Below, piece after piece: positions 1 to 9,103 of a stretch of DNA of 64,000 nucleotides. The translations under genes and the position numbers were made by a program. The stretch lies in assembly GCF_003268615.1 (NCBI RefSeq), contig NZ_CP029844.1, positions 186,001-250,000 of the forward strand, written 5' to 3'. Under the pieces are notes generated by a model, which was given only the letters and a program-made list of their open reading frames with translations, was not told the DNA's origin and did no database searches. The stretch is from Blattabacterium clevelandi. Its GTDB lineage: Bacteria > Bacteroidota > Bacteroidia > Flavobacteriales > Blattabacteriaceae. Positions within the stretch are counted from its first letter, which is position 1. Every line of letters starts with the position of its first letter.

Positions 1-1133
1 AAAGTTATTTTAAAAGTATTCATGTAGGAGGAACAAATGGAAAAGGATCTACAGTACATATGTTATCTTCGATTTTTCAAGAAGAAAAATATAATATAGG
101 ATTATTCACTTCACCTCATTTAATAGATTTTAGAGAGAGAATATGCTATAATGGATATTATATAGAAAAAGATTTTATTATAGATTTTATTAAAAAAAAT
201 AAAAAAATTATTGAAAAAGAAAAAATATCCTTTTTTGAAATGAATACTGCTTTGGCTTTTCAATATTTTAAAGAAAAAAAAGTTTATATAGCTATAATTG
301 AAGTAGGAATGGGTGGGCGTTTAGATTCTACTAATATAATAGATCCTGAAATATCAGTGATTACTAATATTAGTGAAGATCATACAGAATCTCTTGGAGA
401 AAATAGATTGAAAATTGCTTTAGAAAAAGCAGGTATTATAAAAAAAAATAAATCAGTTGTAATTGGAAATAAAATATCTAATGATATACGATTTATTTTT
501 TTAAAAGAATCATTTAAAAAAAATTCTCCTATATATTTTTCAGAAAATATAAAAGACTATCCCAAATATAAAATTCCATTTGAAGCAAAATATCAAAATT
601 TAAATAAAATTATTGTATTAAAAACTATAGATATTTTAAATAAAAGAAAAAATATCATTATTTCGAATAAATCTATAGAAAATGGATTAAAAAATGTTAT
701 TAAAAATACTCATTTTAAAGGACGTTGGCAGATATTACAGTATAATCCAAAAATTATTTGTGATATTGCTCATAATGAAGGTGGTTTTATTATGATAAAG
801 AATCAATTGAAAAAAGAATCATACGAAAATTTACATTTAATATTAGGGTTTGTAAAAGAAAAAAAAGTAGAAAAATTATTAAAATATTTTTCTAATGAAG
901 ATTTTTATTATTTTTGTCAACCAAATATAGAAAGAAAATTTCCTATTGATAACTTAAAAAAATTGGTAAAAAAAAATTTTAAAAATTATAGAAAAATATA
1001 TTTTTTTTCTTCTGTAAAAAAAGCTTATTCATACGCTAAATTAAAATCAAAAAAAAAAGATTTGATTTTAATAAGTGGAAGTACTTTTATTGTTTCTGAA
1101 GCTCTAATTCTAAATTTTTCCTTAAATTTGTAA
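1..1133 (+). CDS. folC: Dihydrofolate/folylpolyglutamate synthase, 5' truncated by window edge
   Basis: The reading frame is open from base 3, so the start lies outside the window. FolC adds glutamate to dihydropteroate and to folates, the last steps of making usable folate in the cytoplasm. Visible in order: the P-loop GTNGKGS (codons at about 33-53), FTSPHL, the EVGMGGRLDSTN motif, a DH pair in ISEDHTESLG, KAGIIK, and in the C-terminal ligase domain FKGRW and DIAHN. About 377 residues are visible, so only a short N-terminal piece (roughly 40 residues) is missing. The stop is 26 nt before tRNA-Val. The family is clear; which of the two activities is kept cannot be read from the sequence. Confidence 0.93.
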   Translation, partial: SYFKSIHVGGTNGKGSTVHMLSSIFQEEKYNIGLFTSPHLIDFRERICYNGYYIEKDFIIDFIKKNKKIIEKEKISFFEMNTALAFQYFKEKKVYIAIIEVGMGGRLDSTNIIDPEISVITNISEDHTESLGENRLKIALEKAGIIKKNKSVVIGNKISNDIRFIFLKESFKKNSPIYFSENIKDYPKYKIPFEAKYQNLNKIIVLKTIDILNKRKNIIISNKSIENGLKNVIKNTHFKGRWQILQYNPKIICDIAHNEGGFIMIKNQLKKESYENLHLILGFVKEKKVEKLLKYFSNEDFYYFCQPNIERKFPIDNLKKLVKKNFKNYRKIYFFSSVKKAYSYAKLKSKKKDLILISGSTFIVSEALILNFSLNL

Positions 1134-1159
1134 AAAATAGTATTGTATTATAATATAAA

Positions 1160-1235
1160 GGGCAATTAGCTCAGTTTGGTTTAGAGCATCTGTTTTACAA
1201 GCAGGGGGTCACTGGTTCAAATCCAGTATTGCCCA
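1160..1235 (+). tRNA. tRNA-Val (anticodon UAC)
   Basis: A complete cloverleaf can be folded. The acceptor arm pairs GGGCAAT (1160-1166) with ATTGCCC (1228-1234), followed by discriminator A. The D stem is GCTC/GAGC, the anticodon loop TTTACAA (1194-1200) holds TAC at 1196-1198, and the T arm is ACTGG-TTCAAAT-CCAGT. CCA is not encoded, so it must be added after transcription. The 3' half (1195-1235) is overlapped on the other strand by the end of miaA. Confidence 0.97.
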
Positions 1236-2130
1236 CTTTATTTAAAATAAAAGATAATATTTTATCTTTTTCTTTGGGATTAAACCATGTAATGGAAGTG
1301 TCTTTTCTATACCATGTTAATTGTCTCTTTGCATATTTTCTGGTATTTTTTTTTATTTCTTCTGAAATTTCTGAAATAGAATATTTTTTTTTAGAAAAAA
1401 AACTAAAAATTTCTTTATATCCTATAGTATTTAGACTATTTAGATATCTATAAGGATAATATTTTTTTGCTTCTTCTAATAATCCATTTTGGATCATTTT
1501 TTCTACTCTATTATTTATTCGAAAATAAATTTCATCTCTTGATAAAATTAATCCTATTTTTATAACCGTAAAATTGTTTAAATATTTTTTTTTAAAGAAA
1601 AAAATAGGAGGGTAACCTGTAGATTGAAATATTTCTAAATATCGTATCAAACGTCTTGGATTATTAATATCTAAATAATTAGGTATTTTTCCATATTTTT
1701 GAACTTTTTTTTGTAAAAAAAGGATTCCTTTTTTTTTGAAATTAAAAATTAAATTATTTCTAATATTTAAATCGATATTTGGAATATTAGATAATCCATT
1801 TATTACCGCTTTTTCATATAAACCGGATCCTCCTACCATGATTAAAATAGTATATTTATGAAATAATTTTTTTATTTTTTCACGAGATTCTATCTCAAAA
1901 TATTTTGCATTGTAAATTTGATGAATAGTTAAATGCCCTATAAAATGATGAGGAATTAATTTAAGGTCTTCCATAGTTGGCATAGAAGTACCTATTTTTA
2001 GTTCTTTATAAAATTGTCTAGAATCACAAGATAAAATTTCCGTTTTCAATTTTTTTGCTAAAAAAATTGAAATAGATGTTTTTCCGATACTTGTTGGACC
2101 TAAAATAAAAATGAGAAAACGATTTTTCAA
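1195..2130 (-). CDS. miaA: tRNA dimethylallyltransferase
   Basis: MiaA puts a dimethylallyl group on N6 of A37 in tRNAs reading U-initial codons; MiaB (21362-22741) then thiomethylates it, so both steps are present in this window. The P-loop GPTSIGKT is at residues 11-18, DSRQ at 36-39 and GTSMPT at 47-52, all family motifs. The only start that keeps the P-loop is TTG at 2130, which overlaps the aroC stop as TTGA and suggests translational coupling. The C-terminus (last 13 residues, ending GFEPVTPCL) is read from the antisense of tRNA-Val and the TAA stop lies in its anticodon loop. This looks like a lost original stop. Length is 311 aa against about 300 usual. Confidence 0.93.
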   Translation of the reverse strand: MKNRFLIFILGPTSIGKTSISIFLAKKLKTEILSCDSRQFYKELKIGTSMPTMEDLKLIPHHFIGHLTIHQIYNAKYFEIESREKIKKLFHKYTILIMVGGSGLYEKAVINGLSNIPNIDLNIRNNLIFNFKKKGILFLQKKVQKYGKIPNYLDINNPRRLIRYLEIFQSTGYPPIFFFKKKYLNNFTVIKIGLILSRDEIYFRINNRVEKMIQNGLLEEAKKYYPYRYLNSLNTIGYKEIFSFFSKKKYSISEISEEIKKNTRKYAKRQLTWYRKDTSITWFNPKEKDKILSFILNKVGNTGFEPVTPCL

Positions 2131-3212
2131 TTTTTAATTTCAGAATATTTAGATAATTTTTTAAACATCCAATAATCTACTATAACTAAAGCTGTCATAG
2201 ATTCTACAATAGGAATTGCACGAGGTAGAACACATGGATCATGTCTTCCTTTCCCTTCTATAATTGAAATATTTCCATATTTATCTATAGTTTTTTGTTT
2301 TTTCATAATAGTTGCTACAGGTTTAAAAGCTATTTTAAAATAAATATCCATTCCATTTGATATTCCACCTTGAATTCCTCCAGATAAATTAGTTTTAGTA
2401 GTCCCGTCAACATTAAATAAATCATTATGTTTAGATCCGGTTAATTTAGAACCAAAAAAACCACTACCATATTCAAATCCTTTTACAGCATTAATTGAAA
2501 GCATTGCTTTTGCTAATTCAGCATGTAATTTATCAAAAATAGGTTCTCCAATTCCTGATGAAACATTTTTTATTACACAAGTAATAGTTCCTCCTATAGT
2601 ATCCCCCATTTTTTTAGTTTTATGAATTAATGATAACATTTTTTTTTCTGTATATGAATCTGGACATCTAATAGGTGAATTTTCTATATTTTTTTCAGAT
2701 AAATCAAGATCTTGATAAGATTTATTTATTTCAATATTTCCTACAGAAGAAACATAAGATATTATCTGAATATCTTTTATTAATTGTTTAGCAATAGATC
2801 CAGCTACAACTCTGCATATTGTTTCACGAGCAGAAGATCTACCACCTCCTCTATAATCTCTTATTCCATACTTTTTTTCATATGTAAAATCTGAATGAGA
2901 AGGACGATATATATTTTTGATATGTTTATAATCTTCAGATTTATGATCTTTATTATCAATGATAAAACCGATAGGAGTCCCTGTCGTTATTCCATCTAAA
3001 ATACCTGAAAGAAAATTGACTTGATCAGGTTCATTTCTTTGAGTTACAATAGATGATTGACCAGGTCTTCTACGATTTAATTCTTTTTGAATTTTTTCAA
3101 AATTTAATTTTAATCCTGCTGGACATCCATCAATAATTCCTCCTAAAGAAATTCCATGACTTTCTCCAAAAGTAGTAATTCGAAATAAATTTCCAAAAAT
3201 ATTACCAGCCAT
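2127..3212 (-). CDS. aroC: Chorismate synthase
   Basis: AroC converts EPSP to chorismate using reduced FMN, the last shikimate-pathway step before aromatic amino acids, menaquinone and folate (menF and folC are also in this window). Family signatures: the GESHG motif with His19 near the N-terminus, RRPGQS, RPSHSD and the [11 protein letters not shown] block. Length of 361 aa is normal. The ATG at 3212 is 20 nt downstream of the helicase stop, and the stop overlaps the TTG start of miaA. Keeping this gene fits a symbiont that supplies aromatic precursors. Confidence 0.97.
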   Translation of the reverse strand: MAGNIFGNLFRITTFGESHGISLGGIIDGCPAGLKLNFEKIQKELNRRRPGQSSIVTQRNEPDQVNFLSGILDGITTGTPIGFIIDNKDHKSEDYKHIKNIYRPSHSDFTYEKKYGIRDYRGGGRSSARETICRVVAGSIAKQLIKDIQIISYVSSVGNIEINKSYQDLDLSEKNIENSPIRCPDSYTEKKMLSLIHKTKKMGDTIGGTITCVIKNVSSGIGEPIFDKLHAELAKAMLSINAVKGFEYGSGFFGSKLTGSKHNDLFNVDGTTKTNLSGGIQGGISNGMDIYFKIAFKPVATIMKKQKTIDKYGNISIIEGKGRHDPCVLPRAIPIVESMTALVIVDYWMFKKLSKYSEIKN

Positions 3213-3232
3213 AAATTAATATATAAAAAATT

Positions 3233-4885
3233 TTAATTTTTTATTTCTATAGAAAGAGGTCTTCCAAAATGATTGATTCTACTCATTCCTGTTAATATTT
3301 TATTTTGATAACGTTTTTCTACTTCAAATAAAGAAAAATTTGATAAAATTTCTATATGTCCAATATTAATACGTGAATTATTATTAACTATTTGGTTAAT
3401 TAAGTTAATTAATCTTAATTTTGTTAAATTATCTTTGGATCCTATATTTAAAAAAAGTTTTGAAAAAGATTCTTTTTTTAATTTTTTGGATTTAAAAAAA
3501 GATCCTTTTTTTAATTTTTTTGTATAGAAAAAAGAGGAATTAGATTTAGATGAAAAAATGATATTAAGATCTTTAGAATTTTTATAGGAAGAAATAAAAC
3601 GATTAAATTCTATCCAAGAAAAACGTTTTATTAATTCTTCTTTATCAAAAGATTCTAATTTTTTTTTTATTTTAGGAAAAAATGGAATCATTGATTGTTC
3701 ATCAACTACTACTTTTTTTACTTTTTCTATAAAATAGAGGAATTGTTTTTCACAAATTTCTTTTCCAGAAGGGATCATAGTTCGTTCAAAAGTTTTTCCA
3801 ATTTTTTTTTCGAATTCTCGTAAATTTTTAGTTTCATTAGAATGAATAATACAAACGGAAATACCTGTATTTCCAGCTCTTCCCGTTCGACCACTTCTAT
3901 GCACATAAATTTCATTTTCATCTGGAAGATTATAGTTTATAACATGAGTAATATCATTTACGTCTATTCCTCTAGCAGCAACATCTGTTGCTACAAGTAA
4001 TTGTAAATTTTTTTTTCTAAATCTATTCATAACAGATTCACGTTGTGCTTGTGATAAATCTCCATAAATAGCATCTGCATTATAACCATCTTGTATTAAA
4101 GATTCTGCTATTTCTTTAGTATTTTTTCTAGTTCTACAAAATATAATTCCATAAATTTCTGGATGGATATCTACGATACGTTTTAATGCTAAATATTTAT
4201 TTGAATTACTTACTATGTAGTAAATATGTTTGACATCATCAGAACAAATATTTCTTTTTCCTGTAATAATTTCTTTAGGTTCTATTAAATAAGAATGTGC
4301 TATTACATTCATATATTTAGACATTGTAGCTGAAAATAATAAACTTTGTCTTTTTTTTGGTAATTTTAAAATAATAGAATCTAATTCTTCTTTAAATCCC
4401 ATATTCAACATTTCATCTGCTTCATCAAGTATTAAATATTTAATATGAGATAAATATAATTGATTTCTTCGAATTAAATCAATAATTCTACCTGGTGTAC
4501 CTACAATTATATGATTACTTTTTTTTAATGATTTTATTTGATTATCTATGCTAACTCCACCATATAATGAAATAATTTTTATTAGTGAAATATATTTTGA
4601 AAAACTTAAAAGATCACGTGTAATCTGAATACATAATTCTCTTGTTGGACATAATATCAATGCTTGTGGGTAACGAATCTCTAAATTTATTTTTTGTATA
4701 ATAGGTAATCCAAAAGCTGCAGTTTTTCCAGTTCCTGTTTGAGCTAATGCTATTATATCTTTTTCAGATTCTAATAAAAATGGAATTACTTTTTTTTGTA
4801 TAGGAGTAGGAGATTTGAATCCAATATCTTCTATAGCTTGAATAATTTTATCGTTTAAAAAATTGTATTCTTTAAAGGTTTTCAT
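3233..4885 (-). CDS. deaD: DEAD-box RNA helicase (DeaD/CsdA type)
   Basis: ATP-dependent RNA helicase, probably acting in ribosome assembly and RNA turnover. Motifs in order: Q motif (SPTPIQ), Walker A AQTGTGKT (about residues 48-55), PTREL, TPGR, DEAD, SAT, then the second RecA domain with ARGID and HRSGRTGRAG. After a Lys/Ser-rich linker, the last 50 or so residues (INIGHIEIL...) resemble the DbpA-type RNA-binding domain. The ATG at 4885 is preferred to an in-frame TTG one codon earlier. The exact subfamily (DeaD, CsdA or RhlE) is less certain than the fold. Confidence 0.93.
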   Translation of the reverse strand: MKTFKEYNFLNDKIIQAIEDIGFKSPTPIQKKVIPFLLESEKDIIALAQTGTGKTAAFGLPIIQKINLEIRYPQALILCPTRELCIQITRDLLSFSKYISLIKIISLYGGVSIDNQIKSLKKSNHIIVGTPGRIIDLIRRNQLYLSHIKYLILDEADEMLNMGFKEELDSIILKLPKKRQSLLFSATMSKYMNVIAHSYLIEPKEIITGKRNICSDDVKHIYYIVSNSNKYLALKRIVDIHPEIYGIIFCRTRKNTKEIAESLIQDGYNADAIYGDLSQAQRESVMNRFRKKNLQLLVATDVAARGIDVNDITHVINYNLPDENEIYVHRSGRTGRAGNTGISVCIIHSNETKNLREFEKKIGKTFERTMIPSGKEICEKQFLYFIEKVKKVVVDEQSMIPFFPKIKKKLESFDKEELIKRFSWIEFNRFISSYKNSKDLNIIFSSKSNSSFFYTKKLKKGSFFKSKKLKKESFSKLFLNIGSKDNLTKLRLINLINQIVNNNSRINIGHIEILSNFSLFEVEKRYQNKILTGMSRINHFGRPLSIEIKN

Positions 4886-4936
4886 CAACGAAATAAATTA
4901 ATAAAAATAAATACATTATTATTACTTTTTATATCA

Positions 4937-4944
4937 CAAATATA
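4937..4944 (-). promoter_or_regulatory. Possible Bacteroidota -7 element upstream of the DEAD-box helicase
   Basis: On the minus strand the sequence is TATATTTG, an exact match to the Bacteroidota -7 consensus TAnnTTTG, about 50 nt before the helicase ATG. No clear -33 TTTG was found at the usual distance. Such octamers can occur by chance in DNA this AT-rich. Confidence 0.4.
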
Positions 4945-4979
4945 GATATTTAATTGTTAATGATTACTTAATGAGTTTA

Positions 4980-6368
4980 TTATTTAAAATCTAGATTAGA
5001 AGTTTTATATTTTTCTTGTTTTTTTATAAGTCTTTTAGTTATAGTCTCATATCTTATTATCAAAAGCATAGATGATAAAGTAATCCCTATTCCTAATCCT
5101 ATCCATACACCTTGACCACCCATTTTAAAATATATGGAAAATAACCATTCTATAGGCAATGCAATAATCCAATAAGAAAAAAAACTTATCCACATAGGAA
5201 CATTAACATCTTGTATCCCTCTTAATGCTCCAATAATTATTCCTTGTATTCCATCAGATATTTGAAAAACACTAGCAATTATAATCATTTTTTTTGCTAG
5301 ATAAATGACTTCATAATCATTTTTAATATATAAATAAGGAATATAATTTCGAAAAAAGAAAAATATAAGACTACATATTAACATAAATATTATTCCCATA
5401 ATTATAACCGACCATCCTATTTTTCTTAATTCATAATAATTTTTTAAAGCTAATTGATTCCCTATTCTAATTGTTGCAGATACGGAAAATCCTGTACTAA
5501 GAAGAAAAGTTGAGGAGACAAGATTAAGAACTATTTGATGTGCAGCTAATTCTTTTATTCCACATTTTCCAGATATAAAAGAAGAGATAGAAAAAGCACT
5601 TATTTCAAATAACATATGTAATCCAGAAGGAATACCTATTTTTAGAATTTTTTTCAAATATTTTTTTTTTAAAAAAAAATATTTGAAATGATTATAATAA
5701 TTACGAACTTTTTTATATTTATATAATAAACAATAAATACCTATTAACATTATTATTCTAGAAATTAAAGTAGCATAAGCTACTCCAGAAATTCCTAATT
5801 TTGGGATTCCATATAAACCATGAATAAATAAATAATTCAAAATAATATTAACAAAAGCAGATATCCAAGTAATGATTAAACTGGGAATAATTAAAGATAA
5901 TCCTTCTGAAAATTTTCGAAAAATTTCAAAAATCATCCATGGAATAAAAGAAAAAGCTGTAATCCTTAAAAATGATATTGTATCATTTAAAATTTCTTTA
6001 GGTTGACCTAAATATGGAAGAATATAGAAAAAAATATGTATAAAAATATACATGAATATTGATAAAAAAAAATTAAGTATCAATCCATGATAGAAAATAA
6101 TAGCCCCTTTTTTATACTCATTTTTTGCATCTACTAATGCTATTAATGGAGATATAGCAGTAGATATTCCAAATCCAAAAATAACGAGAACAAAAAATAT
6201 AGAATTAGCTAATGAAACTGATGCCAAAGCATTTTTACCCAAAAATCCTACCATCATATTATCAGATAATCCAACGATTATAACTCCTAATTGAGTGAAA
6301 GATACAGGGATTGCTAATAAAAGGTTTTTTTTAAAATACTGTAAATATGTGGTATATTTTCTTCTTAT
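4980..6368 (-). CDS. MATE-family multidrug/Na+ exporter
   Basis: Polytopic inner-membrane transporter of the MATE family (NorM-like), which exports organic cations or drugs using Na+ or H+. About 12 hydrophobic segments are visible, with the family-type N-terminus ending SDNMMVGFLG and an internal repeat. The first ATG is at 6257 (425 aa), but the frame stays open upstream and encodes a good first-helix region (LLLAIPVSFTQLGVIIVGLS). This extension has no ATG, GTG or TTG. The most plausible start is ATA at 6368, forming a 4-nt ATAA overlap with the gcvT stop and giving 462 aa, a normal length. Alternatives are an upstream ATT at 6380 or a shortened protein from 6257. Substrate unknown. Confidence 0.82.
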   Translation of the reverse strand: MRRKYTTYLQYFKKNLLLAIPVSFTQLGVIIVGLSDNMMVGFLGKNALASVSLANSIFFVLVIFGFGISTAISPLIALVDAKNEYKKGAIIFYHGLILNFFLSIFMYIFIHIFFYILPYLGQPKEILNDTISFLRITAFSFIPWMIFEIFRKFSEGLSLIIPSLIITWISAFVNIILNYLFIHGLYGIPKLGISGVAYATLISRIIMLIGIYCLLYKYKKVRNYYNHFKYFFLKKKYLKKILKIGIPSGLHMLFEISAFSISSFISGKCGIKELAAHQIVLNLVSSTFLLSTGFSVSATIRIGNQLALKNYYELRKIGWSVIIMGIIFMLICSLIFFFFRNYIPYLYIKNDYEVIYLAKKMIIIASVFQISDGIQGIIIGALRGIQDVNVPMWISFFSYWIIALPIEWLFSIYFKMGGQGVWIGLGIGITLSSMLLIIRYETITKRLIKKQEKYKTSNLDFK

Positions 6369-7465
6369 ATTTTTATAAATGGAAATTTTACGATATTAAC
6401 AGGTATTTTTTTTTTTCTTATTGAAATAAAAATAGATTTTTTATCTAATTTTTTTTCTGTAATAAAACCTAATCCTATCCCTTTTTTTAAAACTGGAGAA
6501 AAACAACCAGAAGTCACTTCTCCAATAATAGAATTTTTTTTATTTCTCAATAAATATCCTTGTCTAGGTATTTTCCCTTTTTCTATAAAAAAAGAAAAAA
6601 ATTTTTTGTATGTACCTTCTATTTTTTGTTTTTTCAATATTTTTTTTGCAATAAATTTTTTATCAAATTTTGTAATCCAAGATAATCCAGCTTCTATAGG
6701 AGTTATTTTTTCAGTTATATCTTGACCATATAAACGATACCCCATTTCCATTCTCAATGAATTTCTACTTGCTATTCCACAAGGTATCATATTTGAAATA
6801 GTACCTATATTTAGGATATTATTCCATATATATTCCGTATATTTATTATGAATATAAATTTCTACCCCTTTAGATCCAGTATATCCTGTTCTTGATATCA
6901 AAACTTTATCTATATCCAAAAATTTTCCTATTTCAAAATGATAAAATGGAATTTTAGATAATGGAATATTTGTTAATTTTTGAATAGAAGATATAGATTT
7001 TGGTCCTTGTATGGATAAAATAGAATATTTTTGGGAAATATCTAAAAACTTTAATTTTTTATTTTTTATATAATTATTTATCCATTTTTTATTTTTTTCA
7101 ATATTTATTGCATTAACTATAAGTAAAAATTCTTTTTCTGAAATTTTATAAATAATTAAATCATCGATAATACCTCCTAAAGTATTAACTAAACAAGTAT
7201 ATTGAGCTTGTCCTGATTTTATATTAGATAAATTATTTATGGTTAAATATTGAAGTAGATTATGGGAATCTTTTCCTTTTAAAATAAATTTTCCCATATG
7301 ACTAATATCAAATAAACCTACAGATTTTCTTACAGCCATATGTTCTTTTAATGAAGAAATATATTGAAGAGGCATAGAAAAACCAGAATAAGGGATCATT
7401 TTAGCTCCTAATTGTATATGATTATTATATAATATTGTTTTTTTTAATATATTAAGATCCATCAT
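6365..7465 (-). CDS. gcvT: Aminomethyltransferase (glycine cleavage T protein)
   Basis: The T protein transfers the aminomethyl carbon from lipoyl-H protein to tetrahydrofolate, releasing ammonia; it works with P, H and L proteins. The L protein, dihydrolipoamide dehydrogenase, is at 27726-29111. Family features: GLFDISHMGK near the N-terminus, the central IQGPKS motif, SRTGYTG and the C-terminal OB-like part with GEVTSG. The ATG at 7465 (366 aa) is preferred to an in-frame TTG at 7474; a second ATG follows at 7462. The start overlaps the end of the QueD-family gene by 14 nt, so the two are probably translated together. Confidence 0.95.
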   Translation of the reverse strand: MMDLNILKKTILYNNHIQLGAKMIPYSGFSMPLQYISSLKEHMAVRKSVGLFDISHMGKFILKGKDSHNLLQYLTINNLSNIKSGQAQYTCLVNTLGGIIDDLIIYKISEKEFLLIVNAINIEKNKKWINNYIKNKKLKFLDISQKYSILSIQGPKSISSIQKLTNIPLSKIPFYHFEIGKFLDIDKVLISRTGYTGSKGVEIYIHNKYTEYIWNNILNIGTISNMIPCGIASRNSLRMEMGYRLYGQDITEKITPIEAGLSWITKFDKKFIAKKILKKQKIEGTYKKFFSFFIEKGKIPRQGYLLRNKKNSIIGEVTSGCFSPVLKKGIGLGFITEKKLDKKSIFISIRKKKIPVNIVKFPFIKI

Positions 7466-7862
7466 ATTCTGCAAAATTATTTTTAGTTTCGTACAAAGTT
7501 ATTTTTAAATTTAAATCAGAAGATATTTTTTTTTTGATTTTATTCCAAATAAAAATAACAATGTTTTCCGTTGTAGGATTAATATCATAAAATTCTTCAA
7601 TATCTACATTAATATTTTTATGATCAAAAAGAACATCTATTTCTTCACGAATAAGGTTTTTCAATTTTTGTATACTAAAAACAAATCCAGTTTTTGAATT
7701 TATTTCTCCTGTAATACTAACAATATATTCATAATTATGTCCATGATAATTGATATATGCACATTTCCCAAATTCTTTAATGTTTTTATTACGATCCCAA
7801 TGAGGATTATAAAGTCTATGTGCAGCACTAAAATGCCCTTTTCTACTTATAGTTGCTTTCAT
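7452..7862 (-). CDS. queD: 6-pyruvoyl-tetrahydropterin synthase / QueD family protein
   Basis: Short T-fold enzyme acting on dihydroneopterin triphosphate. Zinc ligands His15, His40 and His42 and the catalytic Cys34 are visible. The spacing FGKC-x5-HGHNY matches the eukaryote-like PTPS type better than the C-x3-HGH of E. coli QueD. Length is 136 aa. It may serve queuosine synthesis (6-carboxy-tetrahydropterin) or a pterin/folate step; the window has no other queuosine gene, and FolC and GcvT point to active folate chemistry. Placed between idi and gcvT on the same strand. Family sure, product uncertain. Confidence 0.85.
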   Translation of the reverse strand: MKATISRKGHFSAAHRLYNPHWDRNKNIKEFGKCAYINYHGHNYEYIVSITGEINSKTGFVFSIQKLKNLIREEIDVLFDHKNINVDIEEFYDINPTTENIVIFIWNKIKKKISSDLNLKITLYETKNNFAEYDGS

Positions 7863-7874
7863 AAAAATAATTAT

Positions 7875-8417
7875 TTATTTAAAATTTAATTTTTTCAAAT
7901 ATTTATTTATAATAATTTTAAACCATATAGTATAAGAATTTGGATAAAAATGCATATCTATAATCAGTTTTTTTAATGTAATCCATTTCCATTGATCAAC
8001 TTCTTGATAATTAATAATAGGTGGATAAGCGTAATATCCTATAAAAACATGGTCTAATTCATTTTCTATCAATCCATTATTTAATAATTCATAATAAGTA
8101 AAACAAAATTTTTTTTCTAAAAAACAATCAAATCCCATTTCTTCTATTAAACATCGATGTGCAGCTTTTAAAATAGACTCATTTTTTTTAGGATGACTAC
8201 AACAGGTATTGGTCCAAAGTAGTGAAGAATGATATTTTTTTGAAGATCTTTTTTGTAACATTAATAACTTATTATTATCCTTTGGATTATATTTAAATAT
8301 AAATACTGATACTGCACTATGTAATAATCCTTTTATATGAATTTTTTCTTTTTTTTCAAAACCAATAATTTCATTTTTTTTTCCTATTAAAGGAATAAAA
8401 ATATTTTTTTTTGTCAT
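7875..8417 (-). CDS. idi: Isopentenyl-diphosphate delta-isomerase, type 1
   Basis: Converts IPP to DMAPP with a Nudix-fold, metal-dependent enzyme. The active-site motif TNTCCSHP is at residues 69-76 (catalytic Cys probably 73) and the Nudix-like helix contains IEEMGF. Length of 180 aa is normal. DMAPP is also the substrate of MiaA, and isoprenoids are needed for menaquinone, whose synthesis is indicated by menF. The ATG at 8417 has no Shine-Dalgarno sequence. The stop is 12 nt before the next gene, so idi, queD and gcvT likely form one unit. Confidence 0.95.
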   Translation of the reverse strand: MTKKNIFIPLIGKKNEIIGFEKKEKIHIKGLLHSAVSVFIFKYNPKDNNKLLMLQKRSSKKYHSSLLWTNTCCSHPKKNESILKAAHRCLIEEMGFDCFLEKKFCFTYYELLNNGLIENELDHVFIGYYAYPPIINYQEVDQWKWITLKKLIIDMHFYPNSYTIWFKIIINKYLKKLNFK

Positions 8418-8728
8418 TATGATTTATTTTTTTAAATTTTTAATTTATAATACTTCCTATTTGATATAAAAAATTTTTTATGAAAAATAGTTGATTAATT
8501 TTATTTGATAAAAATTATAATTTTAATTTTTGAAAAATTTTTTAAAAAATACTTTTTTTTAAAATTTCTATTAAAAATTAATTTTTTCTATTAAAATAAA
8601 AATTGTATTTATTGATTTTTAAATATTATAATTATAATAGAATGAATAAAAATTTATTTCAAAAAATTTAAAAAAATGAAAAAAAAAAATTATTAAATGA
8701 ATTAAATAATTTAAGAAAAAATACTTTA
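8418..8728. other. Divergent intergenic region idi / thioesterase
   Basis: About 310 nt of almost pure A/T between the divergent idi and thioesterase genes. I see no RNA gene and no convincing terminator. The right end (8676-8728) is not spacer: it holds the likely true 5' end of the thioesterase, with ATG at 8676 followed by A11. Promoters for both directions must lie here, but no clear TTTG / TAnnTTTG pair was found. Confidence 0.6.
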
Positions 8729-9103
8729 ATGTATACTTTGGATATAAAATATATTGATATAGGAATAAATACTTTAGTAGCAAAAATGTCAGTAAATAAA
8801 AAATTACTTCAACCTATGGGATATCTCCATGGTGGAGCAACAATTGCTTTAGCAGAAAGTGTTGGAAGTGCTTTATCTATAATAAATTTAAATCAAAATA
8901 ATTCAAATATTTTTAATATAGAAATTTCTGCAAATCATATACGAAATGTTAAAAATGGAATTATTTTTGCTAAGTCAAAAATAATTCATAAAGGGAAAAA
9001 AATTCATTTTATAAAAATAAATATTTATAATGAACATAAAAATATTATTAGTTTTTGTAAAATGACCAATATAATAATTCCTAAAAAAATATGCGATTTA
9101 TAG
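8729..9103 (+). CDS. Hotdog-fold thioesterase (PaaI/MenI-like), 5' end broken by a poly(A) frameshift
   Basis: Acyl-CoA thioesterase of the PaaI/EntH group. The core motif LHGGATIALAESVGS with its catalytic acidic residue is intact. Its stop overlaps the start of menF, so it probably works in menaquinone synthesis, perhaps as the 1,4-dihydroxy-2-naphthoyl-CoA hydrolase; this is inference from context. The in-frame ATG at 8729 gives 124 aa. The same frame upstream encodes family-like residues (LLNELNNLRKNTL) but no start codon. ATG at 8676 is out of frame because of A11 at 8679-8689; one added A would give an intact protein of about 142 aa. Confidence 0.85.
   Translation: MYTLDIKYIDIGINTLVAKMSVNKKLLQPMGYLHGGATIALAESVGSALSIINLNQNNSNIFNIEISANHIRNVKNGIIFAKSKIIHKGKKIHFIKINIYNEHKNIISFCKMTNIIIPKKICDL

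Noticed and set aside
1229-1453. Rightward open frame over miaA
   Set aside because: It lies antisense to a conserved gene, has no family features and begins in the tRNA-Val 3' end.
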